A DNA stretch of 64,000 nucleotides from Burkholderia diffusa (GTDB lineage: Bacteria > Pseudomonadota > Gammaproteobacteria > Burkholderiales > Burkholderiaceae). The position numbers and the translations under genes are program-made. Where the stretch lies: NCBI RefSeq assembly GCF_902499115.1, contig NZ_CABVPN010000002.1, forward strand, positions 62,001 to 126,000, read 5' to 3'. Shown piece after piece: positions 52,322 through 60,523 of the stretch; position 1 is the first letter of the stretch, and every line of letters starts with the position of its first letter. A model generated the notes under the pieces. That model was given only the letters and a program-made list of their open reading frames with translations, was not told the DNA's origin and made no database searches.

Positions 52322-53881
52322 TCACGCGACGCGAAACGCCCCCACCGCCCGGCGCAGCCCGTCGGCCTGCTCCTCGAGCGAAGCGGCGGCTGCCGCCGCC
52401 TGCTCGACCAGCGCCGCGTTCTGCTGCGACACCTGGTCCATCTGCGACACCGCGCGGTTCACCTGCTCGATCCCGTCGCGCTGCTCGTTCGACGCGGCCG
52501 CGATCTCGGTCATGATGCCCGTCACGCGGCCGATCGCCTGCTGGATGTCCTGCATCGTCGCGCCGGCCACGCCGACCAGCCGCGACCCCGTCGCGACACG
52601 CTCGACCGACTCGCCGATCAGCGTGCGGATCTCCTTCGCGGCCGACGCCGAGCGCTGCGCGAGCGTGCGCACTTCGCCCGCGACCACGGCGAAGCCGCGG
52701 CCCTGCTCGCCCGCGCGCGCGGCTTCGACCGCCGCATTCAGCGCAAGGATGTTGGTCTGGAACGCGATGCCCTCGATCGTGCCGATGATGTCGGCCACCT
52801 TCTGCGAGCTCTGGTCGATCTCGTTCATCGTGCCGATCACTTCGCCGACGACTGCCGCGCCGCGCGTCGCGATCTCGCTCGCGTTGTCCGCGCACGCCTG
52901 CGCCTCGACCGCGTGATCGGCGTTCTGCTTCACGGTCGCCGTCAGCTGCTCCATGCTCGCGGCCGTCTCCTGCAGCGCGGACGCCTGCTCCTCCGTGCGC
53001 TGCGACAGGTCGGTGTTGCCGGCCGCGATCTGGTGCGTCGCGGTCGAGATCGCTTCGGAGCCCTGGCTGACCTGGCGCACCGTATCGGCGAGGCTGCGCT
53101 GCATGCCCGTCACGCCCTTGACCAGCTCGGCCATCTCGTCGCGCGACGACCAGCGCACTTCCGACGTCAGGTCGCCGTCCGACAGGCGGCGGAAATGCGA
53201 CAGCAGACGGTTCACCGGTTGCGTGATCGCGAAATGCAGGCCGATCGCGCAGCCGAGGCACGCGGCGAGACCGAACGCAATGCCGGCGATCGCGCCCGCG
53301 CGCATCCAGCCGTAATAGGTCTGCGCGGTGTCGTAGACGTCCTTGCCGCGCGCGGCCTGGTACGCGTCAAGCGCATCGGTCGCCTGCGTGAGCGCGACCG
53401 ACAGCGGCGGCGCGACCGTCATCAGCAGCCGGTCGGCATCGTCGCGATGTCCCGCGCGGATCGCGTCGATCAACGGCTTCAACGCCTGTCCGATCAGCGC
53501 CTGGCGCGCGGCGTCGAGCCGCGTCGCGAACGGGCCTTCGTCGCCGTCGTGCGGCATCGTCGCGTAAGTGCGCCACGCGGCGTCGGCCTTCGCGAGATAG
53601 TTCTCGGCCTTGTTGACGAGGTCGGGCACTTCCGGCGCCTCAGGATGCAGCAGCGCGCGGTCGAGCGTGGTGCGCACGATCGTCAGGTTCAGGCTCGCGG
53701 CGGACAGCGCGGTCTTCGCGGCCAGCTGGCGCGTATAGGCCTCGTCGAGCGCACGGTTCGAGCTCTGCATGCCGGTCAGGCCGATCAGGCCCGAAACGAC
53801 GAGCAGCGCGGCGACGAGGCCGAGCGTGGAAAAAATCCGCGTACGGATCGAGAAGCGGGAAAACAGGGCGTTCAGGTTCAT
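52322..53881 (-). CDS. methyl-accepting chemotaxis protein
   Basis: 519 residues from the ATG at 53881. Membrane helix about 13-33, periplasmic four-helix bundle (about 34-188), second helix about 189-212, HAMP (about 213-265, ITQPVNRLLSHFRRLSDGD), then the signalling domain with the conserved hairpin EGIAFQTNILALNAAVEAARAGEQGRGFAVVAGEVR (split; about 365-400). No C-terminal NWETF-like pentapeptide, so methylation enzymes would not tether here. Tsr-like class with unknown ligand. Confidence 0.95.
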   Translation of the reverse strand: MNLNALFSRFSIRTRIFSTLGLVAALLVVSGLIGLTGMQSSNRALDEAYTRQLAAKTALSAASLNLTIVRTTLDRALLHPEAPEVPDLVNKAENYLAKADAAWRTYATMPHDGDEGPFATRLDAARQALIGQALKPLIDAIRAGHRDDADRLLMTVAPPLSVALTQATDALDAYQAARGKDVYDTAQTYYGWMRAGAIAGIAFGLAACLGCAIGLHFAITQPVNRLLSHFRRLSDGDLTSEVRWSSRDEMAELVKGVTGMQRSLADTVRQVSQGSEAISTATHQIAAGNTDLSQRTEEQASALQETAASMEQLTATVKQNADHAVEAQACADNASEIATRGAAVVGEVIGTMNEIDQSSQKVADIIGTIEGIAFQTNILALNAAVEAARAGEQGRGFAVVAGEVRTLAQRSASAAKEIRTLIGESVERVATGSRLVGVAGATMQDIQQAIGRVTGIMTEIAAASNEQRDGIEQVNRAVSQMDQVSQQNAALVEQAAAAAASLEEQADGLRRAVGAFRVA

Positions 53882-53900
53882 GACGGGACGTGAGCGGGAA

Positions 53901-53932
53901 AGAGTGCCGCGGCAATCGGTCCGCGGCACTCT
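53901..53932. promoter_or_regulatory. perfect 12-bp inverted repeat in the chemoreceptor leader
   Basis: Arms agagtgccgcgg (53901-53912) and ccgcggcactct (53921-53932) with an 8-nt loop. It lies 20-51 nt upstream of the chemoreceptor start codon and is closely followed by the insertion region. It could be a 5'UTR hairpin, an operator or a terminator for transcripts coming from the right. Confidence 0.5.
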
Positions 53933-53957
53933 GGATTACGGTTAGCCTGCAAAAAAC

Positions 53958-54189
53958 TTGAGCCCCGCCCGCTGCCGGGCTGATCGCGATCAATTTTCCG
54001 GCCCGCAATCTTCTGTTACCGATGCAACAAATCCAGATGCGACCCGCCGCGACGCGCCGACCGGGCTGATCGTCGCCGCGCTGCTGCTCGTCATGCTGCT
54101 GTCCGCACTTGACCAGACGATCGGTCGACCGCGCTGCCGACCATCGTCGGCGAGCTCGGCGGCCTCGACCAGCTGTCGTGGGTGGTCAC
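53958..54189 (+). pseudogene. 5' fragment of an EmrB/QacA-type (DHA2) MFS transporter
   Basis: Reads TGLIVAALLLVMLLSALDQT, the first helix and motif of DHA2 exporters, then a one-base deletion at about 54122-54124 shifts the frame; the next frame continues STALPTIVGELGGLDQLSWV up to VVTA at about 54189, where homology stops at an IS fragment. No good ATG is in frame; the family-like start GTTACCGAT looks mutated. The rest of the gene resumes at about 58139. Together with the 3' part about 40 residues of the transporter are missing at the insertion point. Confidence 0.8.
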
Positions 54190-54545
54190 GGCAACAGCGC
54201 TACGGCATCCAGGGTCGCTCGACGGTTCTGGTTTGGCTACGTAAATAGACGCCCTCTTTTATGCCGAAGCGGCAGCGCGCCTGGCGCGCGCTTCGCTCCT
54301 CGTCCCATCAACCGATAAACCTGTCTTGCACTTCGACCCATGCAACAACTCCTCGATTAAAGGTGTTGCGACGACCGGTTGAATCCGCCTCCTCAAGGAT
54401 GAATTCCTGTTGCAACGCCCAGCCAACCTCGAGCAGGCTGCCAAGAAGGCCGAACAGTCGGTACACATCTACAACTACGAGCGGCCACATGCCGAGCTGA
54501 AATACAAAACGCCCGATACTGTCAACCTAATCCAGGACTTGACAC
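54190..54545 (+). mobile_element. decayed IS3-family transposase fragments
   Basis: 54193-54248 encodes RYGIQGRSTVLVWLRK followed by a stop, the HTH end of an IS3-group OrfA. 54392-54505 encodes LLKDEFLLQRPANLEQA and YNYERPHAELKYKTPD, the C-terminus of an IS3-family OrfB (integrase). Most of both ORFs is gone. About 140 nt between the pieces have no recognised homology and may derive from another element. The fragment lies exactly at the left junction of the insertion in the MFS gene. Confidence 0.75.
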
Positions 54546-54551
54546 CATCCG

Positions 54552-55172
54552 TCAATGCAGCCAGTGCGCTGTCTCTGGGGGCGCTGCATCCGCATAACCA
54601 GATATCCAAGTGTCGCTCTGCGTGCTGAACACCGCCCAAGGTCCCACCTTATCGGTTGGCGCACGACACACGCCAAGACGCGCTACAGCCGTCTGAAGCA
54701 GTCGATCAAAGCCGGTTTCGTTCAACTCATCGGCCGCCTCTAGTTCGCGCTCGTAGCCCTGCAGACCCAGCGCTTGCCACTCGTCCCGCATGAAGTCAAA
54801 CGCCCATTGGTTGAACGAGAACGTTACCCGGCCCGTGTTCTCCGGGATGTTGAACGGTAGCAGCACGTAGCGAATGCGCGGCGCATGCACGCATATCACG
54901 TCAGTGGGCGTCTCCATCGCGAACCCGTAAGCCATCATGCAATATAGCGGGCTGTCTATGCCGTTCGCGTGGTCTAACAGGTCAAAATCCTGTAGTCGAA
55001 TCGCTTTCCAATGGGCGCCATCTTCATCGCTGTGATACTCGTTACGCAGGTATGCGTACATGTTCGCCAACAGGCGCGAGACGAACACTACCGGGCCGGA
55101 TATGCCTTCTTGGGGCGATCCGGTCCAAGCGGGTTCTATGAATGGCCCGGACTTGAGCACGCGGCGTCGCAC
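54552..55172 (-). CDS. unrecognised protein downstream of the effector cassette
   Basis: 206 residues with a GTG start at 55172; the frame is open for about 15 further codons upstream to a stop at 55215-55217, without a good ribosome site. Sequence includes YAYLRNEYHSDEDGAHW and AFDFMRDEWQALGLQGYEREL; no signal peptide or clear membrane helix. It is the last gene of the minus-strand cassette, next to IS remnants, and may be a 5'-truncated or additional immunity gene (inference). No family recognised. Confidence 0.55.
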   Translation of the reverse strand: MRRRVLKSGPFIEPAWTGSPQEGISGPVVFVSRLLANMYAYLRNEYHSDEDGAHWKAIRLQDFDLLDHANGIDSPLYCMMAYGFAMETPTDVICVHAPRIRYVLLPFNIPENTGRVTFSFNQWAFDFMRDEWQALGLQGYERELEAADELNETGFDRLLQTAVARLGVCRAPTDKVGPWAVFSTQSDTWISGYADAAPPETAHWLH

Positions 55173-55230
55173 AACAACCCAAAGTGACAGGGGAGGGGGG
55201 GAATGTATTGCGTCTTAACCTTCACCATTC

Positions 55231-55890
55231 TTAAAGCCCCTCACGCGCCTTGTATTCCGGGTCATTCTTTCGGGTCGAATATACCCAATCCTCCCATTCC
55301 TGCTCAGACATATAGGAAAGCGCCTCTTTACTTCGACGCTCGATATATGCGTCCCGCGCGTCAGGCGTCAAGCCTTCCCAAAAAGGTCTCCAGAGATATA
55401 CAGACCAATATTCCTCTGCACCTTCGTTATAGCGCACAAATGGACCGTAGTAGCACCACACAACCCAAGGCGGCGGCGGCCCAAACTCTTCCTTAGCTTG
55501 ATCCACGATCAATTCCGCAGAATTTGTAAGAATGTGGACATTCCGGCCGCCCAATTCATCAGAAAAGGATACGAACATGTGATGATTACCATCTTGGTAA
55601 TGCAGAAGCCGCACCTCCTCCCATCCGCGCCTAATCAAACTCAAGTAACGCGGGAAGGCCTGAATTTCAATATGACGCGTCAACAGCACCGCATTAAATC
55701 CCAAATGCATCATCCCGGATACGTTCGGGATGCTATCCAGATCATTAAGCGCAATATTGTCTACAGGTTGAGAAAATACCTCCTGCATCGCCTCAAACGA
55801 ATGAGGAAACGGAAACATTTTCCCAAGGGCTTTCCGCGCGTCCTGAATGTTGGATTCCGGCGACCTTTTCAACCAATCAAAAATTCCCAT
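55231..55890 (-). CDS. cytosolic protein downstream of the candidate toxin, possible immunity protein
   Basis: 219 residues from the ATG at 55890, preceded by GGAGGTCGGC on the minus strand. Starts MGIFDWLKRSPESN; acidic, Trp-rich at the end (EEYWSVYLWRPFWEGL, MSEQEWEDWVYST), no signal peptide or membrane segment. It begins 10 nt after the toxin candidate stop. The position, size and soluble character fit a cognate immunity protein, but no family is recognised. Confidence 0.7.
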   Translation of the reverse strand: MGIFDWLKRSPESNIQDARKALGKMFPFPHSFEAMQEVFSQPVDNIALNDLDSIPNVSGMMHLGFNAVLLTRHIEIQAFPRYLSLIRRGWEEVRLLHYQDGNHHMFVSFSDELGGRNVHILTNSAELIVDQAKEEFGPPPPWVVWCYYGPFVRYNEGAEEYWSVYLWRPFWEGLTPDARDAYIERRSKEALSYMSEQEWEDWVYSTRKNDPEYKAREGL

Positions 55891-55900
55891 GCCGACCTCC

Positions 55901-56848
55901 CTACTCGCCCATTGTTTGATCCAACAAATACGACTCTCCCATATACGCGAGCGCACCCCCGATAATTCCACCAATCGCGCCGGTAATGATTGCACCCGGC
56001 CCCAATTCTATACCGCAAAGCGCACCCGTGGTTGCGCCCATCCGCGCACCGATTGCAGCCCCTGCCCAACGCCCTGCAATACTGCCTTCCCACCCCGCGA
56101 TCTGTCGGAGTGTCGCTTTCGTAATCGGTCTTACGGATTTGAATTTAATAGATTCGTTTGTCGCCCTAGATAAATCGTAGGCAGTGAGAAAAATCCCAAA
56201 GACCTGAACAACTCGCGCCCATTTCTCGACGCCCAAAGCAATCTTTAGTCCTTTCTGCGTGAATATCCCTTCCGCCGGAATAATTGGCTTAGGTTTCACC
56301 AAAAATTCACTGTCAACACCCAAAGCCTTTTTCTTCAGATACTCGGCTTCGCGGCGCGCCTTTGGCGGCATACCTTTCACATACTCGTCAATACTTCTAC
56401 CAATTTCAGCAGGCGTTACCATTACCGCCCCCGAACGCTTCGCTTTAGCAATATCGATGTACACCAACTTCGACGGGTTCTCAGAACCATGAAAACGTTC
56501 GGCACCACCCGGGAAATTGCTACTCGCAGATACGAAGGGTGTTTCAACCTTAATTCTTTTATCGAGTTCCAATACATGTTCCGCCGCCTGCGCAAGCCCT
56601 TGTGGATTGGGAGCCGTAAGACCTGACATTTCGGGATACACAATCTGGAACCGCTGCAAGGGCGTTAGTTCTCTTGGCAAACGCGGGTCATTGACGCTCG
56701 AATAGGTGCGACGAACTAGAAACCCCTCCGGCCCAACCTCATCGACAGTCACGAAGAAAAACGCCTTCGCGGGCATCACATGCCCGAGTACGTCATATTT
56801 CGATTCGGTCTTGTCGTTCGTGTGCGTCTGGTAAACAAAATCGCTCAT
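55901..56848 (-). CDS. candidate type VI effector: ADP-ribosyltransferase-like toxin with glycine-zipper membrane segment
   Basis: 315 residues; the ATG at 56848 overlaps the PAAR gene stop as ATGA (a start at 56857 would add three residues). Three blocks fit an R-S-E class ADP-ribosyltransferase: FLVRRTYSS (R46/R47), TPFVSASSN (S107-S110) with VYIDIAKA after it, and DSEFLVKPKPIIPAEGI (E181), the usual catalytic Glu followed by a Pro/Ile turn. Residues about 256-308 are a glycine-zipper, membrane-inserting segment (GAAIGARMGATTGAL, GAIITGAIGGIIGGALAYMG). Translational coupling to PAAR indicates delivery on a T6SS spike. The toxin assignment is an inference from motifs and context. Confidence 0.65.
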   Translation of the reverse strand: MSDFVYQTHTNDKTESKYDVLGHVMPAKAFFFVTVDEVGPEGFLVRRTYSSVNDPRLPRELTPLQRFQIVYPEMSGLTAPNPQGLAQAAEHVLELDKRIKVETPFVSASSNFPGGAERFHGSENPSKLVYIDIAKAKRSGAVMVTPAEIGRSIDEYVKGMPPKARREAEYLKKKALGVDSEFLVKPKPIIPAEGIFTQKGLKIALGVEKWARVVQVFGIFLTAYDLSRATNESIKFKSVRPITKATLRQIAGWEGSIAGRWAGAAIGARMGATTGALCGIELGPGAIITGAIGGIIGGALAYMGESYLLDQTMGE

Positions 56849-57399
56849 GCGTTCCACCGTTCCAAGGCTTTCACACCGATTGTAATATCGAGTTCCGACA
56901 CATCATCCGTGTACACGCGCGGGCAGTATCCTGACACGTCCGTTAGCCCCTTGTAGACCGCTCCACTAGCCGTCTTGATGTGATATGGAGTGCTCGGAAT
57001 CGGGTTCCCAGACTCATCAAGCACACGGACCCGCTCATCGTAGTTACCTCGATATTGGTGCGTCATCGATAACGCACCGCCCCCAGCAAAACCCATATCC
57101 GCCATTTGGTGCGATTCGAAGCTTTGGTAACTATCGTGCTGTGACGCAATCATTACGGGCGGCGGAACGCACTGGCAGATGCAGATGTCGCCGTCTAGCG
57201 CCTGTTCCTTACCGTGCATCGAGTCGGGCCGACGCGGCCCCTTGGGTGCAATGTGACCGACCGTCTTACAGCCGTGGCAGAAGACTTGCGCACCAACGAA
57301 CGTTAGAGGCGTCCCGTGGTGCGTACAGGTTGGAATCCCTTCCGTAACGACACCTCCACTTGAGGACTTGTCGCCTTGCTTGAGCAAATATCGCAGCAT
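56845..57399 (-). CDS. PAAR domain protein (type VI secretion spike tip)
   Basis: 184 residues. Residues about 9-80 match the PAAR fold of Burkholderia spike-tip proteins: GDKSSSGGVVTEGIPTC, HGTPLTFVGAQVFCHGC, HIAPKGPRRPDSMHGKEQAL, DGDICICQC; these sit on VgrG and carry cargo. The C-terminal ~70 residues (DERVRVLDESGNPIPSTPYH, GLTDVSGYC) are a short beta-rich extension that may be a docking or adaptor region. No VgrG, tss or other T6SS gene is in the window, so it is an orphan cassette. Its stop overlaps the effector start. Confidence 0.85.
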   Translation of the reverse strand: MLRYLLKQGDKSSSGGVVTEGIPTCTHHGTPLTFVGAQVFCHGCKTVGHIAPKGPRRPDSMHGKEQALDGDICICQCVPPPVMIASQHDSYQSFESHQMADMGFAGGGALSMTHQYRGNYDERVRVLDESGNPIPSTPYHIKTASGAVYKGLTDVSGYCPRVYTDDVSELDITIGVKALERWNA

Positions 57400-57745
57400 C
57401 TCAGGTTCCTTGTGATGAATTATGCACGCGATATGTGTAAGTCATTTGGATGGATATGTCTATCAGACAAGTCTCAACCTGAAAAAATTTATCCGCACGG
57501 CCAATCATTTCAATAAAAAAGATTTTATAGTCTTTTTGTTTTCCCTTACCCCCATGACGACCAAAACAGTTTTTATATAGAGGGGTTTCCTTTTAACTGA
57601 ATGCCCCTCTTTCCCTCTTGTCTTACTGAAAATTCCCAAATTCCCGTGGCGTCGTCCCCGCAGGGGGCGAGCCAGAAACGCTTAGCCGCAGACGTAGCGC
57701 TTCTTTGTCTACATGACCCGCATCTGATCAATGATCCGAACAAGC
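57400..57745. other. AT-rich 5' region of the PAAR cassette
   Basis: Very AT-rich compared with the chromosome, with long A and T runs (57481-57600). It includes an agagggg…cccctct inverted repeat (57580-57610 region) that can form a hairpin. Probable promoter region of the minus-strand cassette; no gene seen. Confidence 0.45.
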
Positions 57746-57905
57746 ATGAACACACACGTAGCAATCTACACCGAAGGTGCACGTTTCCGGAATCCCGGCC
57801 CCGGTGGATGGGCTGTGTGGTCACAACGAACACCCGGACAACGAACGCACCGACAAGCTCGCAGAGGCTGGATTCCGCTCGGATCAATACTCAGGAATGC
57901 GCGTA
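57746..57905 (+). pseudogene. RNase HI remnant, internally deleted and frameshifted
   Basis: The frame from 57746 reads HVAIYTEGARFRNPGPGGW, the N-terminal motif of RNase HI. At about 57812 homology jumps to a different frame with GHNEHPDNERTDKLAEAGF, the C-terminal RNase H motif, so most of the middle is deleted. Likely a plasmid or phage passenger left at the right end of the insertion. Confidence 0.65.
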
Positions 57906-57915
57906 ACTTTGTATA

Positions 57916-57951
57916 AACCCCGTTTTGAGCGATCCAGAGGGGTTTTTCTTT
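57916..57951 (+). terminator. intrinsic terminator after the RNase HI remnant
   Basis: aacccc / ggggtt stem with a 16-nt loop, followed by tttttctttat. It follows the RNase HI remnant and would terminate rightward transcripts. Confidence 0.65.
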
Positions 57952-58138
57952 ATCTACATCAGATTATTTAGAATCTCATTATATATAAAGCACAATTTTT
58001 TAAATAACGCAACGAATCCCCTTCAATCATGACGCAATTTAAGTACAGGAGCATAAAATAAGCTGCGCAAGTTCTGGTTGCCGGTGCAGAGCGTTGATGT
58101 AAAGCCAGTCGTAAAAGGCAGTACGCGGTTGTCCTCAA
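57952..58138. other. AT-rich right end of the insertion
   Basis: No gene. Composition changes sharply to chromosomal GC at about 58139, where MFS homology resumes. I see no direct repeat pairing with the left junction. Confidence 0.4.
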
Positions 58139-58154
58139 GGGCTCAGCACTCGGC

Positions 58155-59354
58155 ATGGCGCAGGACATGACGCAGCTGATCGTGCTGCGCGCGCTGCAAG
58201 GGCTCGGCGGCGGCGGGCTGATGGTCGTCACGATGGCCGCGATCGGCGACCTCGTGCCGCCCGACCGCCGGGCGCGCTATCAGGGGATGTTCGGCGGCGT
58301 GTACGGCCTCGCGACGATCGTCGGGCCGCTGCTCGGCGGCTTCCTGGTCGAACATCTGTCGTGGCGCTGGATCTTCACGATCAACCTGCCGCTCGGCTTC
58401 GTCGCACTCGCGGTGATCGGCGTCGCGTTCCGGCCGCACACCGCGCACGTGAAGCACCGGATCGACTATATGGGCGCCGCATTCCTCGCAACGGCCCTTA
58501 CCTGCGTGATCCTGTTCACGAGCGAAGGCGGTTCGCTGCTGCCGTGGTCGTCGGCGCAGCTGTGGATGACGCTGGTGCTCGGCGTGGTCGCGATCGGCGG
58601 CTTCATCTACGAGGAACGGCTTGCGGCCGAGCCGATCATGCCGCTCGAACTGTTCCGCCAGCGCACCTTCGTGCTGATGAGCCTGCTCGGCTTCGTCGTC
58701 GGCATCGCGCTGTTCGGTTCGGTCACGTTCATTCCGCTCTATCTGCAGGTGGTGAAGGGCTCGACGCCGTCGCAGGCCGGGATGCAGCTGCTGCCGATGA
58801 TGGGCGGGATGCTCGCGATGTCGGTCGCGAGCGGCCGGCTGATCTCGCGGCTCGGCACGTATCGGCCGTTTCCGATCGCGGGGACGCTGATCGGCGGCAT
58901 CGCGATGGCGCTGCTGTCGACGCTGACGCTCGACACGCCGCTGCACACGATGTACGCCTACATGGCGCTGCTCGGGATCGGGCTCGGCATGGTGATGCCG
59001 GTACTCACGCTCGCCGTGCAGAACACGGTCGAGTTCCGGCACATGGGGGTCGCGACGTCGGGCGCGACGCTGTTCCGCTCGATCGGCGGCTCCCTCGGCG
59101 TCGCCGCGTTCGGCGCGCTGTTCTCGCACGGGTTGCAGTCGCGAATCACGCAGGCGCTGCCGGCCGGCACGGAGCTGCCGCCCGCGCTCGGTCCGGCGGT
59201 CGTGCACCAGTTGCCGGATGCGGTGCGCGAGGCGTACCTGCATGCGTTCGCCGGGTCGCTGCACGTGGTGTATCTCTCGGCCGCGGGCGTGATCGCGATC
59301 GCTTTCGTGCTCGCGTGGTTCGTCGAAAGCGCGCCGCTGCGCAAGCATCACTGA
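58155..59354 (+). CDS. 3' part of the split EmrB/QacA-type MFS transporter
   Basis: The open frame gives 399 residues from the ATG at 58155, but homology begins a few codons earlier (GSALGMAQDMTQ, about 58139). It includes GLGGGGLMVVTMAAIGDLV, PPDRRARYQGMFG, GLATIVGPLLGGFLVEHLSWRW (split) and further helices to the C-terminus. An intact DHA2 exporter has about 500 residues and 14 helices; the first ~100 residues are lost. The fragment has no recognised promoter or ribosome site, so function is unlikely unless transcribed from inside the island. Confidence 0.75.
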   Translation: MAQDMTQLIVLRALQGLGGGGLMVVTMAAIGDLVPPDRRARYQGMFGGVYGLATIVGPLLGGFLVEHLSWRWIFTINLPLGFVALAVIGVAFRPHTAHVKHRIDYMGAAFLATALTCVILFTSEGGSLLPWSSAQLWMTLVLGVVAIGGFIYEERLAAEPIMPLELFRQRTFVLMSLLGFVVGIALFGSVTFIPLYLQVVKGSTPSQAGMQLLPMMGGMLAMSVASGRLISRLGTYRPFPIAGTLIGGIAMALLSTLTLDTPLHTMYAYMALLGIGLGMVMPVLTLAVQNTVEFRHMGVATSGATLFRSIGGSLGVAAFGALFSHGLQSRITQALPAGTELPPALGPAVVHQLPDAVREAYLHAFAGSLHVVYLSAAGVIAIAFVLAWFVESAPLRKHH

Positions 59355-59441
59355 TCGGCGGGCTCGCAGCGGCACCGTGGCTCCGCCGCCTGTCCGCAGA
59401 GGGGCGCAGCGAGGCGACCGTTCACGACGCGCGGTCCGCCG

Positions 59442-60440
59442 TCACGGCACCAGCACCACCCCGCCCGTCGTCTGTCGCGATTCCAGCAAACGATGCGCGT
59501 CGGCCGCCTGGTCGAGCGGCAGCCGCGCGCCGATCTCCACGTGCATCCCGCCCGAGAGCCGTTCGAGCGTCGCGCGCGCCGCCTCCCGATACCCCGCCAC
59601 GTCACGCGCGATGAAGCCCAGCACGCTCGGCCGCGCCAGCGCGATCGAGCGGGCCGGGCCCAGTTCATCGAGGTCGATCGTCTGCCGGGCGCCGATCGCG
59701 GCAACCTGCCCGATGCTCGCGACCATCCCGAACGGCCGGACCGCGCCGAGCGTGCGCGTCAGCACGTCGCCGCCGATCCCGTCGATCGCATAGTCGACGC
59801 CCGCGCCGCCGCCGAACGCACGGGCCGCCGCGACGAAATCCTCCTCGCGGTAGTCGACCACCACTTCCGCCCCTCGCGCGCGCACCAGTGCCGCCTTCGC
59901 GGCCGAGCCGACCGTGCCGATCACCCGCGCGCCGAGCGCGCGCGCCCACTGCGTCGCCAGCAACCCGACGCCGCCGGCCGCCGCGTGCACGAGGACGGTG
60001 TCGCCGGCCCCCACGTGGCGCACGCGGTGCAGCAGCATGTAGACGGTAATGCCTTTCAGCAGCCCGGCCGCGACCGCGTCGTCGCTCACGCCGTCGGGCA
60101 CGGGCACCACGCGCTCGGCAGGCAGCGTGCGCAGGCTCGCGTAGCTGCCGGTCGGCAGCCCCGCATACGCGACGCGCTGGCCCGGTACCAGCCCCGTCAC
60201 GCCGGGCCCGACCGCATCGACCACGCCGGCCGCCTCGACACCAAGCGCGTCCGGCAGTGCCGGCATCGGATGCGCGCCGGTCCTGAAATAGATGTCGACG
60301 AAATTCACGCCGACGGCAGTCTGGCGAATCCGCACCTCGCCGGCGCCGGGCGGCGCGACGGGCGCATCGAGGCGTCGCAGCACGCCGGCATCGCCGTAGC
60401 GGTCGATCCCGATCCGGGTGGCAGTGGCAGTCTGGGTCAT
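59442..60440 (-). CDS. quinone oxidoreductase (medium-chain dehydrogenase/reductase)
   Basis: 332 residues from the ATG at 60440. QOR-type features: GEVRIRQTAVGVNFVDIYFR, GVEAAGVVDAVGPGV, ITVYMLLHRV and the NADPH-binding VLVHAAAGGVGLLATQWARALG (split). No zinc ligands are expected or seen. Reduces quinones with NADPH in the cytoplasm. A LysR gene diverges 83 nt away. Confidence 0.92.
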   Translation of the reverse strand: MTQTATATRIGIDRYGDAGVLRRLDAPVAPPGAGEVRIRQTAVGVNFVDIYFRTGAHPMPALPDALGVEAAGVVDAVGPGVTGLVPGQRVAYAGLPTGSYASLRTLPAERVVPVPDGVSDDAVAAGLLKGITVYMLLHRVRHVGAGDTVLVHAAAGGVGLLATQWARALGARVIGTVGSAAKAALVRARGAEVVVDYREEDFVAAARAFGGGAGVDYAIDGIGGDVLTRTLGAVRPFGMVASIGQVAAIGARQTIDLDELGPARSIALARPSVLGFIARDVAGYREAARATLERLSGGMHVEIGARLPLDQAADAHRLLESRQTTGGVVLVP

Positions 60441-60458
60441 GACGTTCCTCGCAATCGA

Positions 60459-60476
60459 ATGATGTGACACGATCAT
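60459..60476. promoter_or_regulatory. candidate LysR-type site in the 83-bp divergent spacer
   Basis: atgat-N8-atcat (60459-60476), a dyad in the middle of the spacer between the quinone oxidoreductase and LysR genes. The form fits a LysR T-N11-A box loosely. Weak evidence. Confidence 0.35.
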
Positions 60477-60523
60477 CTCATCGTGCATAATCGATCGGAA
60501 TTCCCGTTTCACGCCCATCTACC

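Noticed and set aside
54190..58138. Prophage or integrative element with attachment sites
   Set aside because: No integrase, phage structural genes, tRNA target or flanking direct repeat was visible; only IS and RNase HI fragments.
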